Below, one piece after another: positions 40,196-48,395 of a DNA stretch of 64,000 bases. The translations under genes and the position numbers were made by a program. Origin of the DNA: Geobacillus stearothermophilus ATCC 12980 (GTDB lineage Bacteria; Bacillota; Bacilli; Bacillales; Anoxybacillaceae); the NCBI RefSeq assembly GCF_030369615.1, contig NZ_CP128494.1:2003501-2067500 (forward strand), given 5' to 3'. Below the pieces are notes generated by a model. The model did no database searches and was not told where the DNA came from. It saw nothing but the letters and a program-made list of their open reading frames with translations. The first letter of the stretch is position 1, and each line of letters begins with the position of its first letter.

Positions 40196-40783
40196 TCACG
40201 TCTCCATTCCGTAAGGCGGCCATCCAAGCCGGCGCAGCTCCCGTGCCGTCCGCGACAGCGGCAAGCCGACGACCGTCAAATAATCCCCCTCAATCCGCCT
40301 GACAAACAAGGCAGCCCGTCCTTGAATGCCGTACGCCCCCGCCTTGTCCATCGGCTCTCCGGTGGCGATGTAGGATGTGATTTCCTCATCGCTCAACTCC
40401 CAAAACGTCACCGCTGTTTTTTCAGCGAATGACACAGTCTTCCCGTGCGGCGCCGCGATCGCGACACCGGTCCAAACATCATGCGTTCGTCCGGACAAAA
40501 GCCGCAGCATGTCAAACGCTTCTGTTTCGGTGCGCGGTTTTCCCAACAAGCGTCCGTTGCACACGACGATCGTGTCGGCGCCAAGAACGAAGGCACCGGG
40601 CGCAGACGGCGCAACCGCTCCCACTTTCCGGCGGGCCAGCAATTGAACGGCTGCGTCGGGCGGCATTCCGGGGGGGATCGTCTCATCGGCCTGGCTTTCC
40701 TGCACGTCAAACGCCCAGCCGGCCAGCTCGAGGATTTGCCTGCGGCGCGGGGAACGAGAGGCAAGCACGAACCGTGGGGGCAT
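40196..40783 (-). CDS. maf: Maf nucleoside-triphosphate pyrophosphatase
   Basis: A 195-residue enzyme hydrolysing non-canonical or canonical NTPs (dTTP/UTP type by similarity to the Bacillus protein). Signature motif [13 protein letters not shown] at the N-terminus, then VLGADTIVV and [16 protein letters not shown] at 40783 has AAAGGAG 7 nt upstream; an ATG 6 nt earlier abuts the site. Overexpression blocks septation in Bacillus. Confidence 0.95.
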   Translation of the reverse strand: MPPRFVLASRSPRRRQILELAGWAFDVQESQADETIPPGMPPDAAVQLLARRKVGAVAPSAPGAFVLGADTIVVCNGRLLGKPRTETEAFDMLRLLSGRTHDVWTGVAIAAPHGKTVSFAEKTAVTFWELSDEEITSYIATGEPMDKAGAYGIQGRAALFVRRIEGDYLTVVGLPLSRTARELRRLGWPPYGMET

Positions 40784-40876
40784 CGTCATTCTCCTTTCTT
40801 CGTTTCGGTTCGGAAGATTCATTTGTATCGTAGCAAATTTTGCGGTGAAAGGCAATTTCTGCAGGTGGGCGAAAAA

Positions 40877-40902
40877 ACAAAAAACGGAGCCGTTCAGCTC
40901 CG
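40877..40902 (-). terminator. Terminator of spoIIB
   Basis: Minus strand CGGAGC and GCTCCG form a stem with a 6-nt loop, followed by TTTTTTG. The spoIIB stop codon lies in the loop. Confidence 0.85.
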
Positions 40903-42009
40903 CAGCGGAACCAACTCCATGTAAACGGCAAGCGCCTCAAGCAGTAGCTGCTGGGTTTTGTTCAGCAGCTCTTTTTCCTCCCCCTCCTTGTAGGCAACAA
41001 GCGCCAAATACGCCTGCTTCAGCGACTCGGCATATTTCTTGACCGTGTTGTCGTTGGGTGTTTCGCTTTTTTCAAACGAGCCGTACACCTTGCTCAGCGC
41101 CTTCCATTCCCCGTCGCTCACATCCTTGCCGGCGAGCAAAGCGGCGGAAACTGCTGCCATGCTTTTGTATAGCGCCTCTCCTTTTTGGACGATATCCGAC
41201 CGGCGCGCCTTCGTGTCGGCCGCAAACGACAGCTCCTTTACGTACGTGCTCGGCACCGCTCCTCGGTATTGGTCGTTGACCGCCCGCAGCGCTTCCTTAT
41301 CCGCGCCAACCGCAATATAGAGAGCCGCCGGCTGTTTTCCAGCCACCACGACCGGCACGTCGGCCTGTCGAATCGATTCGGCTGCCCGCGCCGCCGAATC
41401 CGCATTTGAGTAGACGCCGGCCTGAATGACAGCGACCGAAAACGGGGCGGGCAACTCGCTTTCCGCACGTCCTCTGCCCGAAACCGCTCCATCCTCCGTC
41501 AGTTCTGTCAACGCTTCCGCCGCCGGCGATGGCTCCGCTTTTTCCTTCGGGACAAGACGAAGCATCACCATGCCAAATGCCATGCCGACAAGCGCCGCGA
41601 CTGCCGCCGCGAGAAACAGCGGCTTGACGTGCGACGGCAGCCACGGCCGGCGCGTTTTGCCGACTTTCTTCTTGGGGACTGCCTCTGAAATGGAAAAGAT
41701 CGGTTCATCATCTTCCATAGCGGCAGCCCCCTCCTTTTCAGCAACGGCCATCACTTCTGTTTCCGTTTCTTGTCCGCCGTTGCGCCCGCAATCCGTTGCG
41801 TCTCCACCGTCTGGAAGGCTGCCCCCCTGCCGAGGGCTGAGCGAAAGATATCCGACCGAGGTTCCACCAACGGAAGAAGCGGCCGGCGAAGCCGCTCTGT
41901 GCTTCTGTCCGCTGGGTTCATCCTGTTGCTCGTCCGATGGTTGTTCAATGGTAAACGGCCGCGATTGTCCGTTAATGTTCACCGTAATGCCCGGACGCTG
42001 CTTGTCCAT
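40894..42009 (-). CDS. spoIIB: Stage II sporulation protein B (SPOR-domain protein)
   Basis: A 371-residue bitopic protein. A long cytosolic N-terminus, one membrane segment at about residues 133–153 ([21 protein letters not shown]), and an extracellular SPOR domain ([46 protein letters not shown]), which binds septal peptidoglycan. SpoIIB localises engulfment proteins at the sporulation septum. ATG at 42009 after GGACGGTGG. The flanks (maf on one side, pilus operon where B. subtilis has comC on the other) support the call. Confidence 0.9.
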   Translation of the reverse strand: MDKQRPGITVNINGQSRPFTIEQPSDEQQDEPSGQKHRAASPAASSVGGTSVGYLSLSPRQGGSLPDGGDATDCGRNGGQETETEVMAVAEKEGAAAMEDDEPIFSISEAVPKKKVGKTRRPWLPSHVKPLFLAAAVAALVGMAFGMVMLRLVPKEKAEPSPAAEALTELTEDGAVSGRGRAESELPAPFSVAVIQAGVYSNADSAARAAESIRQADVPVVVAGKQPAALYIAVGADKEALRAVNDQYRGAVPSTYVKELSFAADTKARRSDIVQKGEALYKSMAAVSAALLAGKDVSDGEWKALSKVYGSFEKSETPNDNTVKKYAESLKQAYLALVAYKEGEEKELLNKTQQLLLEALAVYMELVPLRS

Positions 42010-42064
42010 TTTGCCACCGTCCTTTTTCACACTTCGATTTCTTTCGCCTATCTTACCATAAAGA

Positions 42065-42099
42065 GAAAAAAAAAGAACAAGACATTTGTCGCCTTGTTC
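42065..42099 (-). terminator. Terminator of the type IV pilus operon
   Basis: Minus strand GAACAAG and CTTGTTC pair (with an inner GACA/TGTC pair) and are followed by nine T. It lies between the last pilus gene and spoIIB. Confidence 0.92.
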
Positions 42100-42125
42100 C
42101 TGCTTCTTTTCTTCATTTTCCGACA

Positions 42126-42587
42126 TTATCGGTCACGAATCATCTCCGTCCCCAGCGCTTCGACAGGAATCGGCTGCTCGCGCCCCTCATAGGTGCAAAG
42201 CTGCTTTGTCTCACCTTTCAAGCAGACAGCGTACTCAATCCCGCCGTCTTCCCGCTTTGTGGCAAGCACGTACGATGGATTTGTTTCCGGCGGCAATACA
42301 TTTCCGGTAAACGGATCTTCGATTGGATCCAACAAACCGTTGCCCACCAATTCGCCATACAACAATATGGCAGAAGAACGGGCTGGCAAAAACTCCACTT
42401 TTTCCACGCCGACATACAGCCGCGCCGCTTCATATAGTCCATACGCATTGGAAACAAACGCCCGCTCGCGCGCACGGTCGATCACCGTCCACATAGCAAG
42501 ACCGACGATCATCGCCACCATGCCGATGATCACAAGCACAGCCAACAGCTCAATGAGGGTCATTCCCCTCTTCATGCGAATGAGCAT
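42126..42587 (-). CDS. Minor type IV pilin-like protein
   Basis: A 153-residue class III signal protein. Prepilin site KRG|MTLIELLAVLVIIG has Glu at +5, so it is a substrate for the peptidase encoded at 44.9 kb. The globular domain has a Cys pair near the C-terminus (AVCLKGETKQLCTY) that may form a D-region disulfide. ATG at 42587 after GGTGGAAG. Last gene of the pilus operon. Confidence 0.88.
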   Translation of the reverse strand: MLIRMKRGMTLIELLAVLVIIGMVAMIVGLAMWTVIDRARERAFVSNAYGLYEAARLYVGVEKVEFLPARSSAILLYGELVGNGLLDPIEDPFTGNVLPPETNPSYVLATKREDGGIEYAVCLKGETKQLCTYEGREQPIPVEALGTEMIRDR

Positions 42588-42608
42588 ATCGGACTTCCAC
42601 CATCCTCT

Positions 42609-43328
42609 CTATCGGTCCGAAGACGGCGCCACCTCCACGAGCGGATTGTCTTTACCGCTTGGCGGAGGGACATCGCGGATGGGAATGAGCTGCTTCCATT
42701 TCTCAAGCTGCGGCGCGTAAAAGGCGCGGACATTGATGGAATAGGCGAGCGGTTGCACGTCGACAGCGGTGGACGTCAACTCCGGCGGGCCGGTAAACGT
42801 CAATCCTTCCACCGCCAAAATGCGCTCAGAGTGCTCAAGCACCTCTAAAAACCGTTCAAGCTGATAATAGGAGGGAGATTCCACCGTCAATTGGGCGGTA
42901 ATAGACTGGATGCCGCTTGGAGGAATCAACGCCTTGTCTCCGGGCGCCTTGCTTTCCGCTCCATTCGCGTTCCCTTGCGAAGGAGATTCTCCGGTTCCTT
43001 TCCCTTCAGCGAAGCTGACGCTCAATAGCCGGCTGTCAGAAATATATTCCGCTTTTTGAAACGCCAGTAACAGTTGGTCGGCGAACGGGCGCACCGGCAC
43101 TTTCCTCTGCAAAGCCGCCAGGCTCTCTGCCGTTTCTTCTCGATTCCCCGCCGCCTGCTTTTTCATTGCAGCCAACACGTTTTTCTCGCTTTGTACGACC
43201 GCCTCGAGCCGATCCATTTGTTCGTAGCGCGGCATGAGCACAAAAACATAGAAAGCGGCAAACAAAAGAGCGGCAAGAAGAAACACCCCGGTAAACACGA
43301 GCGGCCATTTTCCAAAACGGCCCATCAT
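42609..43328 (-). CDS. pilO: PilO-like pilus alignment protein
   Basis: A 239-residue bitopic protein. One membrane segment (residues 9–30), a coiled coil (about 40–80), then a ferredoxin-like domain broken by a low-complexity insert. The family is recognised by topology and context: start overlaps the pilN stop as ATGA. PilO pairs with PilN to link the PilM ring to the outside. Confidence 0.82.
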   Translation of the reverse strand: MMGRFGKWPLVFTGVFLLAALLFAAFYVFVLMPRYEQMDRLEAVVQSEKNVLAAMKKQAAGNREETAESLAALQRKVPVRPFADQLLLAFQKAEYISDSRLLSVSFAEGKGTGESPSQGNANGAESKAPGDKALIPPSGIQSITAQLTVESPSYYQLERFLEVLEHSERILAVEGLTFTGPPELTSTAVDVQPLAYSINVRAFYAPQLEKWKQLIPIRDVPPPSGKDNPLVEVAPSSDR

Positions 43329-43900
43329 TCGTTGTCCCCCTCTTTTCCTGTCGGCTGAAGTTCCAGTTCATATTGCGCGATATACCGCGGCACGATCGTT
43401 TCCCCCTCTGCCCCGCCGCTTTCGCCGCTGGCCGAGATGCCGGTCAATTTGACGGCTTTGACCAAATGAACTTCCTCAAGCCGATCTAAATAATAGGCCG
43501 CTTCTTCCGCCGCATCAAACTGCACTGTCATCGTCACCGTCTTTTGGCCGGCATACGAAAAGTTCATGATAAAGCCGCGCTCCGGCAGTTGTTTGGCCAA
43601 CGCACGCAACAGCGGCACCGTTTTGAGCGGATAACGGTTCGCCCATTCGACCGCTTTAGCAAGCTCTTGCTCAGCTTGCTGCTGCTCCGTCGTTTTTCCC
43701 TTCGCCTCCATCGCCGCCTGCTCGGCGCGCACTTGCCGAAGCTCCCCTTCAAGCGCCGCGAGCCGTTGATTCGCACGCTCCATCAGCCAGTAGCCTCCCC
43801 CAGCGCCAAGCAGCAGAAGAAAAACCGCGAAGGCCGCCAGCACGGCGCCCGCCGCACGGCGCGGCTCTTTGCGCGGCAGCAAGTTGATGTCAACGATCAT
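43325..43900 (-). CDS. pilN: PilN-like pilus alignment protein
   Basis: A 191-residue bitopic protein. The cytosolic N-terminus MIVDINLLPRKEP carries the conserved INLLP motif that docks on PilM, followed by a membrane segment (about 17–40), a coiled coil and a ferredoxin-like domain. Overlaps pilM by 11 nt and pilO by 4 nt. Confidence 0.9.
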   Translation of the reverse strand: MIVDINLLPRKEPRRAAGAVLAAFAVFLLLLGAGGGYWLMERANQRLAALEGELRQVRAEQAAMEAKGKTTEQQQAEQELAKAVEWANRYPLKTVPLLRALAKQLPERGFIMNFSYAGQKTVTMTVQFDAAEEAAYYLDRLEEVHLVKAVKLTGISASGESGGAEGETIVPRYIAQYELELQPTGKEGDNE

Positions 43901-44828
43901 GGTCAGCCATTCCTTCTTTCAACGCCAATCCCCAGGCGAGATGATAACGGTCCGGCAACGGATCAAGCGAGCGAGAAAGCCGCTCCGGCGGCACATCAAG
44001 CCGCTCTGACATAACGGCAAACAAATCGTCAAGCCGCGGATGGTCGCCGGTGAGGAAGAGGCGCGTAATTTGCTGTTTTCCTTGCTGGATGGAAAACGAA
44101 TAAAAGCTCATCATCCGCTCGATTTCCTTATACACCTCCGCAAACGGGTCAACGATCGGCATCGTTCGCTCCCCGGGCGCCTCAAGCGGCACATGGCGCA
44201 TAAACTGCGGCAAATGGCGGTGGAAGACGCTCAAATTGACAGCCGATTCGTCAAACTGGACAAGCAAAATGTGGTCGTCCGCCGCGGCTTGTCCGGCAAC
44301 AAAAAACGGGCGATAGGCGCAAAGCGGGGACACATCGGCCGCCACCGGGCGCAGGCCTGCGTCTTCCAAGAGCGCCGCATATTCGGCCACCGCCTCTTCC
44401 GGCGCGGCAAACAACAGCACGTTCAGCACCTCGTTTGTTCTCTCGGCCACGACGTAGTCAAACACCGGATCGGCGAACGGAAGCGGAATCGATTCACCAA
44501 GCTCCATAAACAAATAGCCGCGTATGTCCTCGTCCGACAAATGAGCGGGAAGCGGCAAATGGCGGATCATCACAAACGGATCGGGAACGACAAAGCGGAC
44601 ACGCCGCCCGTCAAGTTTCCATTCGTCAACACATTCGTCCAAAATCATCGCCAACGTTTCCCGATCGGCGATTTTTCCATCGTGAATGATGCCGGGCGGC
44701 AAGGCTCGCTCGCCCCATCGCCTCGCCTCGGGCGGCTGCCCCGGCTTTGCTTCCACATAGCGCAGGACATGATCTTTGATGATGATGTTCGCCTGTTTCG
44801 CCTTTCGCCGCCATAACGCCATCTTCAT
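43890..44828 (-). CDS. pilM: PilM actin-like pilus assembly ATPase
   Basis: A 312-residue FtsA/actin-fold protein forming the cytosolic ring of type IVa pilus machines. Recognisable stretches include IKDHVLRYVEAKPGQPPEARRW at the N-terminus, FVVPDPFVMIRHLPLPAHLSDEDIRGYLFMELGESIPLPFADPVFDY and ILLVQFDESAVNLSVFH. The nucleotide loops are divergent. ATG after AAAGGAAG. Confidence 0.88.
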   Translation of the reverse strand: MKMALWRRKAKQANIIIKDHVLRYVEAKPGQPPEARRWGERALPPGIIHDGKIADRETLAMILDECVDEWKLDGRRVRFVVPDPFVMIRHLPLPAHLSDEDIRGYLFMELGESIPLPFADPVFDYVVAERTNEVLNVLLFAAPEEAVAEYAALLEDAGLRPVAADVSPLCAYRPFFVAGQAAADDHILLVQFDESAVNLSVFHRHLPQFMRHVPLEAPGERTMPIVDPFAEVYKEIERMMSFYSFSIQQGKQQITRLFLTGDHPRLDDLFAVMSERLDVPPERLSRSLDPLPDRYHLAWGLALKEGMADHDR

Positions 44829-44849
44829 TCCGCTTCCTTTCTGCCGTCT

Positions 44850-45596
44850 TTACATCATGAGTGAAATATACGCGCGCACGATCGCTTCTCCGAAGAAAAA
44901 CGCGGTCAACGCCCCGAGTGCGATCGCCGGCGCAAACGGCATCGGCTTGCCGCGCCGCACGCGGCCCAACGCCATGCCGACAAGCCCGATCACCGTTCCG
45001 TACAACGTCGCCAAGAAAAACGCGAGCAACACCATTTTCCAACCGAGCACAAACCCAAGCACGGCAAACAGCTTCACATCGCCGCCGCCCATCCCGCCTT
45101 TGGACAAAACGGCGATCAGCCATAAAAGCGAAAATCCGACCGCCGCCCCAAGGAGCATATCGGCCCACGGCAAAAACGGAATCACAAGCCGCTCAACCAA
45201 AAACAAACCGACAAACACCAAAAGCACCCGGTCGGGGATGAGCATGTAGCGAAGATCGGAGACGACAATGATGGCAAACAAGCTGATCAACGTCCACGCC
45301 ACAACGAGCCGCCCGCTCCAGCCGACCCACATCGGCGCGGCCATAAACAAGGCAGCGGTGGCCAATTCCATCGCCGGGTAAAGGGGAGAAATGCGCCCCC
45401 CGCACCCTTTGCACCGCCCGCGCTGTACGACATACGACACAACCGGAATGAGCTCCCCCGCCGATAGCGTCCGTCCGCACGCCGGACAATGCGACCGCGG
45501 CCTGATGATTGACTCCCCGACCGGCACCCGCAGCCCGACAACGTTGAAAAATGAGGCGAGGAGGAGGGAGAAGAGAAAAATAACCATAGCAATCAT
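44850..45596 (-). CDS. pilD: Prepilin peptidase / N-methyltransferase (ComC/PilD)
   Basis: A 248-residue polytopic aspartyl protease that cleaves and methylates prepilins. The N-terminal methylase domain has two CxxC pairs (SHCPACGRTL and GRCKGCGGRI). Catalytic aspartates are in VVSDLRYMLIPD and KGGMGGGDVKLFA. Seven or eight membrane segments. It stands at the comC position of B. subtilis (spoIIB–comC–folC) and can serve both pili and any com pseudopili. The Shine-Dalgarno is weak. Confidence 0.94.
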   Translation of the reverse strand: MIAMVIFLFSLLLASFFNVVGLRVPVGESIIRPRSHCPACGRTLSAGELIPVVSYVVQRGRCKGCGGRISPLYPAMELATAALFMAAPMWVGWSGRLVVAWTLISLFAIIVVSDLRYMLIPDRVLLVFVGLFLVERLVIPFLPWADMLLGAAVGFSLLWLIAVLSKGGMGGGDVKLFAVLGFVLGWKMVLLAFFLATLYGTVIGLVGMALGRVRRGKPMPFAPAIALGALTAFFFGEAIVRAYISLMM

Positions 45597-45633
45597 AATG
45601 AGACACCAATAAACCCAATTTTTAGGTGTGATA

Positions 45634-46044
45634 TTATTTGCTTAGTTCTTCTTCAGATGCAAGGCCGTCGTTATTTGTATCTACAAGACCTACTGAATCG
45701 TGTTCTTTTAAATAATACGTATACTTACCTGAATTCCCCTGATGTACTTCTACTTCATATTGTCTATCATCTACGCTATCTAAATAGTCATTTAAATCTG
45801 TTTGGTCTAGCGTTTGAATTGAACTGTTGGCACTATCTGGTGTAAAACTATTAGCTGTCATATACATCTTAGCTGCATTGATAATTTGAATTCCCTCAGC
45901 AATCTTTGCATCATTTTTTGACTTATTAATAATTCCCCCAATGCTCGGAATCGCAATCGCCGCGATAATCCCTAAAATGACGATGACGGCGAGCAGTTCG
46001 ATGAGCGTCAAGCCGCGCTCGTTTTTCAACACCCGTTTGAACAT
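45634..46044 (-). CDS. Major type IV pilin (ComGC-like), mosaic
   Basis: A 136-residue prepilin. Cleavage site NERG|LTLIELLAVIVILG with Glu+5 and an ideal N-terminal helix. The 5' third is G+C-rich like its neighbours, while the rest is A+T-rich (42 G/C in 120 bases at 45721–45840). The C-terminus DTNNDGLASEEE fits an EF-hand/dockerin-type calcium loop (D-x-N-x-D-G-x5-E). No cysteines. Strong AAAGGGAGAGG site and an A+T-rich 86-bp leader suggest high expression and perhaps its own promoter. Confidence 0.92.
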   Translation of the reverse strand: MFKRVLKNERGLTLIELLAVIVILGIIAAIAIPSIGGIINKSKNDAKIAEGIQIINAAKMYMTANSFTPDSANSSIQTLDQTDLNDYLDSVDDRQYEVEVHQGNSGKYTYYLKEHDSVGLVDTNNDGLASEEELSK

Positions 46045-46129
46045 AGTTCCCTCTCCCTTTCTTTCATTTTTATCCTGTTTTACCTATTATTCTACAACAT
46101 AGGAAGAAAAATAGAAATATATTCTTATT

Positions 46130-47341
46130 TTATTGTTGAATATGGTTGAAAATATCATACATCGGCACGATGATCGAAGTGACGATCGTCCCGACGACGC
46201 CGGCGAGAAGCACGATCATAAGCGGTTCGATGAGCGATTTCAATCGGTCGGTGGCCGCATCGACTTCCGTTTCGTAAAAATCGGCGACTTTGCCGAGCAT
46301 GGCGTCAAGCGCACCGGTCTGTTCGCCGATCGTGATCATTTGCGCAACAAGCGGCGGAAACGCCCAATGGCGGCGGAGCGGCTCCGAGAGCGATTGCCCG
46401 CGCTCGAGGGAGGTTCGCGCTTCAGCCAGCACAGATGCGATCACTTCATTTTCCACGACGCGCCCGGCGATAGAAAGCGCCTCTAAAATCGGCACCGAGC
46501 TTGCAACAAGCGAGCTGAGCGTCCGTGTCAGGCGGGCGAGCGCCGCTTTTTGCACGAGCGTGCCGAACATCGGCATCCGCAGGGCGGCATAATCCAAATA
46601 GTACTTCGTTGTCTTTTGCCGCCGAAGAACCACAAACGATGCGTACACGCCGGCAAAAAGCAGGACGACGGCCCACCAATACCGCTGCATCACACTGCTT
46701 GCTTTGAGCACAAACTTCGTAATCGCCGGCAGTTCAGCGTGGAACTCGGCGAACATCTCGACAAACGTTGGCACAACGGCGACAAGCAAAAAAATGACAA
46801 CCGCGGTGGCAACGATGGCAACAGCAATCGGATAGGTGAGCGCCGAGGCGATTTTTTGCCGCGTCCGATGCATTTTTTCAAAATGATCGGCCAAGCGGTC
46901 AAGCGTCTCGTCAAGCGTCCCGCTCGCTTCACCGGCGCGCACCATGTTGACAAACAGCGGCGGAAAGATGCGCGGATGATTCGCCGCTGCCGCTGAGAGC
47001 GGGTTCCCGCCGCGCAATGACTGTTCGATGTCAAGAAGCGTCTTAGCGAGCGGCTTGCTTTCCGTTTGCTCCGCCAAAATGCGGATCGAATCGACGATCG
47101 TCACTCCGGCGCGCACAAGCGTTGCGAACTGGCGCAAAAAGATGACAAAGTGCTGCAGTTTGACGGCGCGGCCAAACGAAATTTCTTTGTTCCATATGGA
47201 CGGCGGCACTTCGGCAAGCGCCAGCAGGCGAATTCCTTTTTCCCGAAGCTTTGCCGCCGCCTCGCGCCGCGAAACGGCAGTGATCACCCCAGCTTTTTTC
47301 CGTCCGCTTCGGTCGCGCCCCTCGTACTTAAACTGCGCCAT
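46130..47341 (-). CDS. pilC: Type IV pilus platform protein PilC (GspF family)
   Basis: A 403-residue inner-membrane platform protein with two repeated T2SSF domains (FLRQFATLVRAGVTIVDSI … ; LTRTLSSLVASSVPILEALSI …) and three to four membrane segments. It transmits the work of PilB and PilT to the growing pilus. ATG at 47341 (MAQFKYEGRDRSGRKKAG) overlaps pilT by 14 nt. Confidence 0.95.
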   Translation of the reverse strand: MAQFKYEGRDRSGRKKAGVITAVSRREAAAKLREKGIRLLALAEVPPSIWNKEISFGRAVKLQHFVIFLRQFATLVRAGVTIVDSIRILAEQTESKPLAKTLLDIEQSLRGGNPLSAAAANHPRIFPPLFVNMVRAGEASGTLDETLDRLADHFEKMHRTRQKIASALTYPIAVAIVATAVVIFLLVAVVPTFVEMFAEFHAELPAITKFVLKASSVMQRYWWAVVLLFAGVYASFVVLRRQKTTKYYLDYAALRMPMFGTLVQKAALARLTRTLSSLVASSVPILEALSIAGRVVENEVIASVLAEARTSLERGQSLSEPLRRHWAFPPLVAQMITIGEQTGALDAMLGKVADFYETEVDAATDRLKSLIEPLMIVLLAGVVGTIVTSIIVPMYDIFNHIQQ

Positions 47342-48383
47342 CGTCCCCACGCTCCCCCGCCAAATACACTTCAGCCGCCAGCGGATCGATGCGTCCAGCG
47401 GCTGCAAGTTCCTTAACGCTCATTTCCATCGTCTGCATGCCGAGGCTGCGGCTCGTTTGCATAATGTTGATGATTTGATGTTCTTTTTCGTTGCGGATTA
47501 AGTTGGCGACGGCCGCATTGTTCACTAAAATTTCCAGCGCTGCCGTCCGCCCGGTTTTGTGTCTGTTTGGAAACAAGCGCTGAGCGATGATGGCCACGAG
47601 CACGGAAGCAAGCTGCAGCCGGATTTGCGCCTGCTGGGCCGGCGGAAAGACGTCAATCATCCGCTCAATCGCCGCCGGCGCGCTCGCCGTATGAAGCGTG
47701 CCAAGCACTAAATGGCCCGTTTCCGCGGCGGTGATTGCCGTTTGGATTGTTTCCAAATCGCGCATTTCCCCGACTAAAATGACGTCTGGATCTTGACGAA
47801 GCGCAGCGCGCAATCCGGCGGCAAAACTGCCAGTGTCGAATCCCACCTCGCGTTGGTCGATGATCGATTTCCCGTGTTTATGCAAATACTCGATTGGATC
47901 TTCCAGCGTGATGATATGTTTCGACATCGTTTTGTTCATATAGTCGATCATCGCCGCCAATGTCGTCGATTTGCCGCTGCCGGTCAGTCCGGTGACAAGC
48001 ACGAGTCCGTGCTGCTTTTCGGCGATGCGCTTTAAAACATCCGGCAGGCCAAGTTCCTCCAGCGTCGGGATGCGCACCGGGATGAGGCGCACGGCGAGCG
48101 ACACGCATGACCGCTGTTTAAACACGTTTAAGCGAAAGCGGGAAACGCCGGCAATGCCATACGAAAAATCAAGCTCTCCGGTTTCCTGAAACTGCTGCCA
48201 AAGCGGCGCCGGAATGACGGCTTTCGCCATTTGCTCTGTTTCCTCCGGGTGCAGGCGCTCATGGCCGTAAGCTCTCAACTCCCCGTTCACGCAAAAAATC
48301 GGCGGCGCGCCGACGGTCAAATGCACGTCGGAAGCGCGGCATTCAAAGGCCGCGCGCAATAACGCCTCAAGCTTTTCCTTCAT
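47328..48383 (-). CDS. pilT: Pilus retraction ATPase PilT
   Basis: A 351-residue hexameric ATPase. Walker A GLTGSGKSTTLAAM, Asp box ITLEDPIEYLH, Walker B VILVGEMRD, His box GHLVLGTLHTASA and the C-terminal retraction motif NAAVANLIRNEK (AIRNLIRE-like) are present. It is therefore a true PilT rather than a second PilB, implying retractile pili (twitching, DNA uptake). ATG at 48383, with the longer GTG start lacking a site. Confidence 0.95.
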   Translation of the reverse strand: MKEKLEALLRAAFECRASDVHLTVGAPPIFCVNGELRAYGHERLHPEETEQMAKAVIPAPLWQQFQETGELDFSYGIAGVSRFRLNVFKQRSCVSLAVRLIPVRIPTLEELGLPDVLKRIAEKQHGLVLVTGLTGSGKSTTLAAMIDYMNKTMSKHIITLEDPIEYLHKHGKSIIDQREVGFDTGSFAAGLRAALRQDPDVILVGEMRDLETIQTAITAAETGHLVLGTLHTASAPAAIERMIDVFPPAQQAQIRLQLASVLVAIIAQRLFPNRHKTGRTAALEILVNNAAVANLIRNEKEHQIINIMQTSRSLGMQTMEMSVKELAAAGRIDPLAAEVYLAGERGDDGAV

Positions 48384-48395
48384 CCGTCTCACCCA

